Shown: positions 1 through 6,356 of the stretch, piece by piece
Position numbering within the stretch: position 1 is the stretch's first letter
How the letters are laid out: each line of letters starts with the position of its first letter
Assembly: GCA_035626155.1 (NCBI GenBank)
Contig: DASPOF010000152.1
Coordinates: forward strand, 1-6,356
DNA from: DASPOF01 sp035626155
Lineage (GTDB): Bacteria; Desulfobacterota; Binatia; Binatales; Binataceae
Direction of reading: 5' to 3'
DNA length: 6,356 nucleotides
Made by a program: the position numbers and the translations under genes
Notes under the pieces: generated by a model
Database searches by the model: none
What the model was told of the DNA's origin: nothing
The model's input: the letters and a program-made list of their open reading frames with translations, nothing else

Positions 1-105
1 GCCCCGATCTCGTCGAAACTCGCATCGGTCAGCGATTTTACGCGATTCTATCGGTTCTGGCAGTTCACTGGGAAAGCGGGAACCCGGGTTAACAACGCAT
101 CGCGC
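1..105. other. Left-edge fragment, no supported gene
   Basis: This stretch lies downstream of the minus-strand antiporter gene. It contains the 10-base palindrome AACCCGGGTT at 81-90, which lacks a T-run and so is not a convincing terminator. On the minus strand an ATG at 25-23 could open a gene that leaves the window on the left, but only eight codons are visible and no clear ribosome binding site precedes it. I do not call a gene here. Confidence 0.4.
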
Positions 106-1182
106 TCAGAGCGCGCCGAGCCAGCGGAGCCCCGCGATGAAAATGGCGTAGGCGGCGCCGCCGGTCATCAGGGCCGGGATGCGAATCTCCGAATTGCGCA
201 GATTGACGTACAGGACCGCGACCGATGCTATCGTCACCGCGCCCGCGACCACCTCGGGCGGCGTGAGATGCCACGGCGTAAACGCCACGCCCAGGGCGAC
301 CGGGATGCACGCCTGGAAAACCATCGCGCCCGTGATATTGGCAAGCGCGAGATGGTCCTTGCGCTGCCGAATCCACACGACCGAGTTGTATTTTTCCGGC
401 AACTCGGTTGCGAGCGGGCTCAGGATGAGTGACAGAACTCCCGGGCTGATTCCCGCGTGCTGCGAGAGCGCTATTACCTGATCGACGAACTGAATCGCGC
501 CGAACAGGATCGCGCACACGCCAACAATCACTTGGAGCGTGATGAGCCTGAGCCGCGGGTGAAGCGCCCTGCCGCCGAATACGCCTTCGAGGTACAGGCC
601 GTGCTCGACCTCGGCATGGCCCGCGCGCTCGAGCCGGAGCATCGTCACGCAATAGAAGCCATACACTGCCAGGATGGCGCCGGCGAGCAGATGGCCGAGA
701 AGCGCTCCGTGAGGGATGAGTCCCGCCACGACCAGGAGCGCAAAAACCGGAAGGAAGAAGTAGAGGTCCCGGCGCGCGTCCTCCCGCGCGACTTTAAGCA
801 CGATGCGCCGGCGACGCTTGCGGTATGCCAGCGCCGCCACGCCCATCACGAACAGCGCCACCGTCGAGAGCATCAGGGGCGCTCCGATTATCGCGCCGAC
901 GCCGACCGCGTCGTGGGTTTGCCGCGTGCCGCGCCCGCCCAGCAGCGCAACCGCGGGAATAAAAGTCTCCGGGAGCGCGGTGCCCACCGCGGCGAGCAGG
1001 CTTCCGACGGCCGCCTCGGCAATCCGCAGCCGATGTCCCGCCCATTCGACCGCGTTGGTAAAAAGCTCCGAGCCCGCAAGGATAATTGCGAAGCTGAGCA
1101 GCAGAAAAATTGCGTTAATTGCCAAGACCGGAACCTCGGGCAACAGATGTGCCAGCCCCGCGAGGAGAATAGGCGGAGGCAC
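106..1182 (-). CDS. Sodium:calcium antiporter (CaCA family membrane protein)
   Basis: This is an inner-membrane cation antiporter of the Ca2+/cation antiporter superfamily, which exchanges Ca2+ or a related cation against Na+ or H+. From the GTG at 1182-1180 the protein has 358 residues. Both alpha repeats that form the ion site are visible: alpha-1 with GTALPE at about residues 67-72, and alpha-2 with ATELPEK at about 258-264, followed by NSVVW and later NITGAMVFQ at about 282-290. Hydrophobic helices surround each repeat, and a basic loop (YRKRRRR, about 120-126) separates the halves, suggesting a cytoplasmic side. The frame stays open up to a TTG at 1293, but that extension is polar, unlike a membrane protein N-terminus, and crosses the putative promoter. 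A TTG at 1125 with GAGG eight bases upstream is a good rival start. Family assignment is firm; ion specificity and exact start are not. The gene diverges from rpoD. Confidence 0.88.
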   Translation of the reverse strand: MPPPILLAGLAHLLPEVPVLAINAIFLLLSFAIILAGSELFTNAVEWAGHRLRIAEAAVGSLLAAVGTALPETFIPAVALLGGRGTRQTHDAVGVGAIIGAPLMLSTVALFVMGVAALAYRKRRRRIVLKVAREDARRDLYFFLPVFALLVVAGLIPHGALLGHLLAGAILAVYGFYCVTMLRLERAGHAEVEHGLYLEGVFGGRALHPRLRLITLQVIVGVCAILFGAIQFVDQVIALSQHAGISPGVLSLILSPLATELPEKYNSVVWIRQRKDHLALANITGAMVFQACIPVALGVAFTPWHLTPPEVVAGAVTIASVAVLYVNLRNSEIRIPALMTGGAAYAIFIAGLRWLGAL

Positions 1183-1210
1183 CCGCCATTTCCAGCCAAA
1201 TCTCCCTGAT

Positions 1211-1226
1211 TTTGGTTGCAGCCAAA
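1211..1226. promoter_or_regulatory. 16-bp dyad near the -35 position (putative operator)
   Basis: TTTGGTTGCAGCCAAA is an inverted repeat in which seven of eight base pairs match, centred on TGCA. It ends 15 bases before the TATAAT at 1242, so it covers or abuts where a -35 box would sit. Its right arm, CAGCCAAAT (1219-1227), is repeated directly at 1193-1201. This is a typical shape for a transcription-factor site between divergent genes. The protein that would bind is unknown. Confidence 0.35.
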
Positions 1227-1241
1227 TGGCCCCGGGATGCC

Positions 1242-1247
1242 TATAAT
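1242..1247 (+). promoter_or_regulatory. Consensus -10 box, candidate rpoD promoter
   Basis: A perfect TATAAT stands out in otherwise GC-rich DNA, 265 bases before the rpoD start codon. No good -35 hexamer lies at 16-18 bases; the nearest candidates, TTGCAG (1216-1221) and TTGGTT (1212-1217), are weak and too far away. The same AT-rich patch reads TATTAT on the minus strand (1248-1243), so it could also serve the divergent antiporter gene. A start near 1254 would give rpoD a long untranslated leader. Confidence 0.45.
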
Positions 1248-1327
1248 ATGATAGTAGATAAGGGGCTCGTGGACCGCGCGGGCCTGCCTGCAAAAAACTG
1301 GTAGCTACGGTTCATGGAAGGAGCCGA

Positions 1328-1512
1328 TTGCGACCGGCGGATTTGACTCCAAGGACAGAGAAGCCTACGTTATTCGGCTTGACGCTTTCTTTTGGCCCAT
1401 CGACTTCGTCTGTTCTAATGAGGCTTCTAGGTTCCCCGCCAAAATTAGTCCGGCGGCAGGCCGACGTGCGTGGACCGGGCTTTGGGGTTCGGCCCGGACG
1501 GAAGTTTAAAGC

Positions 1513-1516
<4 letters not shown>
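1328..1516 (+). CDS. Possible 62-codon leader ORF overlapping the rpoD start
   Basis: This hypothetical frame starts with TTG at 1328, preceded by the strong Shine-Dalgarno-like run GGAAGGAG at 1316-1323 (four bases of spacing). It ends in TGA at 1514-1516, overlapping the rpoD ATG as ATGA. That geometry would allow translational coupling. The 62-residue product is rich in Pro, Arg and Ser and I do not recognise it. By my count about half of its codons end in G or C, clearly fewer than in the neighbouring genes, which argues against ordinary conserved coding. A competing ATG at 1314 gives only ten codons. The frame may be a regulatory leader or simply chance. Confidence 0.2.
1343..1371 (+). 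promoter_or_regulatory. Second candidate rpoD promoter
   Basis: TTGACT (1343-1348) matches five of six bases of the sigma-70 -35 consensus. Exactly 17 bases later, TACGTT (1366-1371) keeps the key T, A and final T of a -10 box but matches only three of six positions. It would start transcription around 1378, about 135 bases before rpoD. It is weaker at -10 but better spaced than the TATAAT at 1242. Confidence 0.25.
1500..1504 (+). promoter_or_regulatory. Ribosome binding site of rpoD
   Basis: GGAAG lies eight bases before the ATG at 1513. An in-frame TAA at 1507-1509 rules out any start upstream of this ATG, so the site and the stop together fix the rpoD start. Confidence 0.55.
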
Positions 1517-3267
<1,751 letters not shown>

Positions 3268-3338
3268 GCGTTGCGCGAGAGGCGGGCCGCGCGTAGCGGA
3301 TCGTCACCTCGCCCGTCGAAATTAGTTCGCAAGTCCGC

Positions 3339-3362
3339 GCGCGGCTCAAAGTGGCGTCGCGC
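3339..3362 (+). other. GC-rich hairpin downstream of rpoD
   Basis: GCGCGGC (3339-3345) can pair with GTCGCGC (3356-3362), giving a seven-base-pair stem with one G-T wobble and a ten-base loop. It sits 72 bases after the rpoD stop. No T-run follows directly, so it is at best a poor intrinsic terminator. In GC-rich DNA such stems also arise by chance. Confidence 0.2.
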
Positions 3363-3379
3363 TGAAACCCCGTCCGTTT

Positions 3380-3401
3380 CTATCCGTCTGATCAGTGATA
3401 G
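3380..3401. promoter_or_regulatory. tetO-like dyad upstream of the efflux operon
   Basis: Outer arms CTATC (3380-3384) and GATAG (3397-3401) enclose the perfect palindrome CTGATCAG (3388-3395) and the overlapping dyad ATCAGTGAT (3391-3399). From memory, ATCAGTGATAG (3391-3401) equals part of the classical tet operator half-site pair, but the left arm differs (GATCA rather than TATCA). TetR-family repressors often control efflux genes, and this site lies 47 bases before macA. No regulator gene is present in the window, so the assignment is inference. Confidence 0.3.
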
Positions 3402-3410
3402 GTGTATTCA

Positions 3411-3452
3411 ATGAAGGCGGCTAATTGCGCGACCAGCGGTAGTAATCGATGA
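3411..3452 (+). CDS. Possible 13-codon leader peptide overlapping the macA start
   Basis: An ATG at 3411, preceded by AGGTG at 3400-3404 (six bases of spacing), opens a 13-residue frame reading MKAANCATSGSNR. Its TGA at 3450-3452 overlaps the macA ATG as ATGA. macA itself has only a weak ribosome binding site, so re-initiation after this peptide is plausible. There is no run of repeated codons such as a classic attenuator would show. It is short enough to be chance. Confidence 0.25.
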   Translation: MKAANCATSGSNR

Positions 3453-4675
3453 AGCTTCCCTTCCCCAAACTCACCTGGCGGATTCTCGCACCGGCAGCCG
3501 TTATCCTGCTCGCGGCGGGGTACTTCCTGTTCGGATCGTCGAAACCGGCGCGCTTTATCACTGCGAAGGTGACCGAAGGCTCGATCATCCGGTCGGTTAC
3601 CGCAACCGGAACGGTCAACCCCGTGATCACGGTTCAGGTCGGCAGCTACGTCTCAGGTCCCATCGTGGCGCTTTACGCCGACTTCAACTCCACTGTGAAG
3701 CAAGGGCAGCTCATCGCCAAAATCGACCCGAAACCGTTCGAGGTGAAAGTGGCCGAGGCGGCCGCGGCACTGGCTAACGCCAAGGCGCAACTCGGAAAGG
3801 ATCGGGCCGATCTCGCATACAAGAAGGTCACCTACAGCCGCGACCTGCAACTGGCCAAGGAAGACGTTGTGTCGCAGGACGTCGTCGACAGCGCCCGCAG
3901 CTCCTATGAAATGGACAAGGCGCAAATCGAACTCGACAAGGCCAACATCCAGCAGCAGGAGGCGAACCTGCGCGACGCGCAGGTCAATTTCAATTACACC
4001 AATATCGTATCGCCGGTGGACGGCACGGTCGTGTCGCGCAACGTCGATGTCGGACAGACAGTCGCTGCGAGCTTCCAGACTCCGACCCTGTTTTTGATCG
4101 CGAAGGACCTCACCAAGATGCAGGTTGACTCGAACGTGAGCGAATCCGACGTCGGCTCGATCCGCGTCGGCCAGCACGCAACGTTCAAGGTCGATGCGTT
4201 TCCCGATCGGGAATTCGACGGCCTAATCAGCCAGGTGCGCCAGGCGCCAATCACCGTGCAGAACGTGGTCACGTATGACGTCGTGGTCAGCGTGGAAAAC
4301 CCCGAGATGCTTCTCAAACCGGGCATGACGGCCAACGTGACGGCGATAACCGCGCGGCGCGACCAGGTGGTGCGAATTCCGATCGAGGCGTTGCGCTTCT
4401 CACCGCGCGGCCGCAGTGCAAACGGGCACGGCGCAACCGAAGTTGCCTCTCAGGACGGAAGCCGCGATTCGCGCAAGGCGCGCGTGTTCGTCCCGGATGG
4501 GGGCCAAATCAGGCCGGTCTCGATTGTCTCGGGTCTCGACGACGGGACCTGGGTCGAGATGGTAAGCGGCGATCTCCACGATGGCGATCTGGTGGTGACT
4601 GACGAGGTCCGCGAGCCGGCGAAATCCTCCTCCGGCGGGTCTGCGCCGTTGGGAGCGCCGCGCTTCATGCATTAA
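3449..4675 (+). CDS. macA: MacA-like periplasmic adaptor (membrane fusion protein) of an ABC efflux pump
   Basis: This 408-residue HlyD/RND-type membrane fusion protein would link an inner-membrane MacB transporter to an outer-membrane channel. Residues 11-29 form an N-terminal hydrophobic anchor with no lipobox cysteine, so it is probably an uncleaved membrane anchor. A split lipoyl-like domain occupies about 62-95 and 185-215 (SPVDGTVVSRNVDVGQ). The two halves flank an Ala/Gln/Lys-rich coiled-coil hairpin at about 96-180. A beta-barrel domain follows at about 222-300, ending KPGMTANV, and a membrane-proximal domain at about 304-385 is interrupted by a polar loop at about 318-344. The C-terminal tail is Ser/Gly/Pro-rich. 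The start is secure because in-frame TAG and TAA codons sit directly upstream (3440-3445). macB follows 17 bases later, indicating one operon. The family is certain; the exported substrate cannot be read from the sequence. Confidence 0.9.
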   Translation: MKLPFPKLTWRILAPAAVILLAAGYFLFGSSKPARFITAKVTEGSIIRSVTATGTVNPVITVQVGSYVSGPIVALYADFNSTVKQGQLIAKIDPKPFEVKVAEAAAALANAKAQLGKDRADLAYKKVTYSRDLQLAKEDVVSQDVVDSARSSYEMDKAQIELDKANIQQQEANLRDAQVNFNYTNIVSPVDGTVVSRNVDVGQTVAASFQTPTLFLIAKDLTKMQVDSNVSESDVGSIRVGQHATFKVDAFPDREFDGLISQVRQAPITVQNVVTYDVVVSVENPEMLLKPGMTANVTAITARRDQVVRIPIEALRFSPRGRSANGHGATEVASQDGSRDSRKARVFVPDGGQIRPVSIVSGLDDGTWVEMVSGDLHDGDLVVTDEVREPAKSSSGGSAPLGAPRFMH

Positions 4676-4692
4676 TCAGCGGGCGCGGCAAA

Positions 4693-6356
4693 ATGCAGCC
4701 GACAATCGAAATAATAGATCTCTGCAAGACCTACACGCTCGGCGAGGTCGAAGTCCGGGCGCTGCGCGGCGTGAGCCTCAGAATCGAGCGGGGCGAGTTC
4801 GTAGCGGTCATGGGCGCCTCGGGCTCGGGGAAATCGACCTTGATGAACGTGCTCGGATGTCTCGACCGTCCGACCAGCGGACGCTACATCCTCGACGGCC
4901 AGGATGTCGCCGATCTGGACGAGCCCGCGCTCGCTGCGGTCCGCAGCCGCAAGATCGGCTTCATCTTCCAGGTCTTCAACCTGCTGTCGCGCACCACCGC
5001 GCTTGAAAACGTCGAGCTCCCGCTTTTTTATTCCGAATGGTCCCCGGAGGGCGAGCGTCGCGCGACCGAGTTGCTGCGCGCGGTCGGCCTCTCCGGCCGC
5101 GAGCAGAGCCATCCCAACCAGCTTTCGGGTGGCCAGCAGCAACGCGTCGCGATCGCGCGCGCTCTCATCAACCATCCGGCGATCCTCCTTGCCGACGAGC
5201 CGACCGGCAACCTCGACTCGAAGAACTCCGCCGAAATCATGGAGATCATCCGCCGCCTCAACCGCGAGCAGGGGATAACCGTCATCGTCGTCACGCACGA
5301 TCCTGACATCGCCGCATACACGGACCGCGTCATCACGTTCCGCGACGGCGTGGTCGTGTCGGATACGCGTAAGACAGATACGCCGGGCACCGCCGCCGGT
5401 GCGCCCGCGCCCGCCTCGTCCGCAAAGCCGCAGCCTGGCGAGACCTCGGCTTCATCGGTTGCGTGGACGTTCGGCACGATGGCGGTAAGCGCGGCCGCGC
5501 GCGCGCTTCGGCGCAACAAGATGCGCGCGGCGCTCACCATGCTCGGCATCTTCATCGGCGTCGCCGCGGTAATCGCGATGGTCGCCATCGGAGACGGCGC
5601 GCGCACCTCCGTGGAGCAGCAGATCGCGAGCCTGGGCACCAACCTGATCGTCATATTGCCGGGCGCGACCACCACCAACGGCGTGCGCGCCGGCTTCGGT
5701 TCGCAGTCCACTCTCACGACCGAAGACGCCGAGGCGATCAAGAAAGACTCCGACGCGGTCGCGCTGGTCAGCTACCTCAATCGCCAGGTCGCGCAGGTGG
5801 TCAACGGCAACCAGAACTGGAGCACCAGCATCCAGGGCGTCACCGCGAGCTATCTGCCGGTGCGCGACTGGTCCGTCGTAATGGGACGCGCGTTCACCGA
5901 CGGCGAGGACAAGTCTGCCGCCGACGTCTGCCTGCTCGGGCACACCGTGATGCAGAACCTGTTCGGCGAGCAGCAGAACCCGGTCGGCGCGACGATCCGC
6001 GTCAAGAATGTGCCATTGCGCGTGATCGGCGTCCTGGAAATCAAAGGACAGTCGGGCTACGGGCAGGACCAGGACGACGTGGTGCTGATCCCGTTTGGAA
6101 CCGCGGAACGCAAGGTGCTGGGAGTGGCCGCGGCGACGGTCGTGGCCTCGGCCGCGGCCACGCCGAGCCCGATGAATCCTTACGCCGGCGTGCCGACCAC
6201 CAACTCGATTTACAACTCCAGCACGGAGTACTCGAGCCCGTTCGGAGCGCCGCCGAAGATCACCGGCGTCGTAAATACGATCTTCGTCAAGGCGAAGCGC
6301 TCGGACCTGGTCAATGACGCGATGGCGCAGGTGACCCATACGCTCCACGAACGCCA
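4693..6356 (+). CDS. macB: MacB-like ABC transporter, ATPase-permease fusion (3' end outside window)
   Basis: The frame opens with ATG at 4693 and has no stop before the right edge, giving 554 residues of a family usually near 650. The ATPase domain comes first: Walker A GASGSGKST (41-49), Q-loop Gln93, signature LSGGQ (144-148), Walker B ILLADEP with Glu169, and H-loop His202. An Ala/Pro/Ser-rich linker (about 229-255) leads to the conserved RRNKMRAALTMLG and the first membrane helix (about 279-299). A periplasmic MacB core domain then runs to the edge. Helices 2-4 of the FtsX-like permease must lie beyond the window. This order of domains in one chain distinguishes MacB from LolD/LolC-type pairs. 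A low-complexity insert occupies about 478-525. It pairs with the upstream macA to form an efflux or secretion pump whose substrate is unknown. The ribosome binding site is weak. Confidence 0.93.
   Translation, partial: MQPTIEIIDLCKTYTLGEVEVRALRGVSLRIERGEFVAVMGASGSGKSTLMNVLGCLDRPTSGRYILDGQDVADLDEPALAAVRSRKIGFIFQVFNLLSRTTALENVELPLFYSEWSPEGERRATELLRAVGLSGREQSHPNQLSGGQQQRVAIARALINHPAILLADEPTGNLDSKNSAEIMEIIRRLNREQGITVIVVTHDPDIAAYTDRVITFRDGVVVSDTRKTDTPGTAAGAPAPASSAKPQPGETSASSVAWTFGTMAVSAAARALRRNKMRAALTMLGIFIGVAAVIAMVAIGDGARTSVEQQIASLGTNLIVILPGATTTNGVRAGFGSQSTLTTEDAEAIKKDSDAVALVSYLNRQVAQVVNGNQNWSTSIQGVTASYLPVRDWSVVMGRAFTDGEDKSAADVCLLGHTVMQNLFGEQQNPVGATIRVKNVPLRVIGVLEIKGQSGYGQDQDDVVLIPFGTAERKVLGVAAATVVASAAATPSPMNPYAGVPTTNSIYNSSTEYSSPFGAPPKITGVVNTIFVKAKRSDLVNDAMAQVTHTLHER

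Noticed and set aside
81..90. AACCCGGGTT palindrome as a terminator for the antiporter gene
   Set aside because: The stem has no room for a loop and no T-run follows on the minus strand, so it is a short palindrome without further support.
457..1209. 250-codon plus-strand frame opposite the antiporter
   Set aside because: Its composition (Arg, Glu, Gln and His rich) is an antisense artefact; the minus strand shows two clear CaCA alpha repeats.
3268..3448. Possible tRNA or small RNA gene between rpoD and macA
   Set aside because: I found no T-loop GTTCRA pattern with matching acceptor arms and no clear terminator; only the weak hairpin, dyad and short leader frame are supportable.
4672..5298. 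208-codon minus-strand frame opposite the MacB ATPase domain
   Set aside because: It lies antisense to Walker A through H-loop motifs that are all intact on the plus strand, and has no motif of its own.
5452..6348. 298-codon minus-strand frame and 284-codon plus-strand frame at the right end
   Set aside because: Both are shadows of macB, whose frame is open to the window edge and carries all ABC and MacB motifs. Their products are Arg/Gly/His-rich with no recognisable domain.

Overview
The window is high-GC bacterial DNA. Its coding strands have strongly GC-biased third positions, so many long open frames lie opposite or out of frame with the true genes. A MacA/MacB-type efflux pair implies a diderm (Gram-negative) cell. 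The principal sigma factor has a long acidic/lysine-rich spacer between regions 1.2 and 2, as in proteobacterial or deltaproteobacterial-grade RpoD. The lineage cannot be fixed from sequence alone; a deltaproteobacterial or Binatota-like soil or sediment bacterium is a low-confidence guess.

Layout, left to right. Positions 1-105 are an edge fragment with no supported gene. A sodium:calcium antiporter (CaCA family) gene lies on the minus strand, ending at 106 and starting at about 1182 (possibly 1125). It diverges from rpoD (1513-3267, plus strand). The intergenic leader between them holds a perfect TATAAT, a 16-bp dyad near the -35 position, and a possible 62-codon upstream frame whose stop overlaps the rpoD start. 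After rpoD, about 180 bases hold a GC-rich hairpin, a tetO-like dyad and a possible 13-codon leader peptide whose stop overlaps the next start. A macA-like membrane fusion protein gene (3449-4675) follows. Seventeen bases after it comes a macB-like gene (4693 to the right edge) that has no stop codon inside the window and is therefore truncated by it.

How the genes work together. macA and macB form an operon for a tripartite ABC efflux pump. MacB hydrolyses ATP and undergoes conformational change in the inner membrane, while MacA bridges the periplasm to an outer-membrane TolC-type channel that is not encoded here. rpoD is the housekeeping sigma factor and the antiporter handles cation homeostasis; neither has an evident functional link to the pump. 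I see no tRNA, rRNA, CRISPR array, insertion sequence or phage gene. Nothing here is convincingly a new system. The more interesting points are the two start-overlapping leader frames, the two dyads next to promoters, and an unusual low-complexity insertion in the periplasmic domain of MacB.
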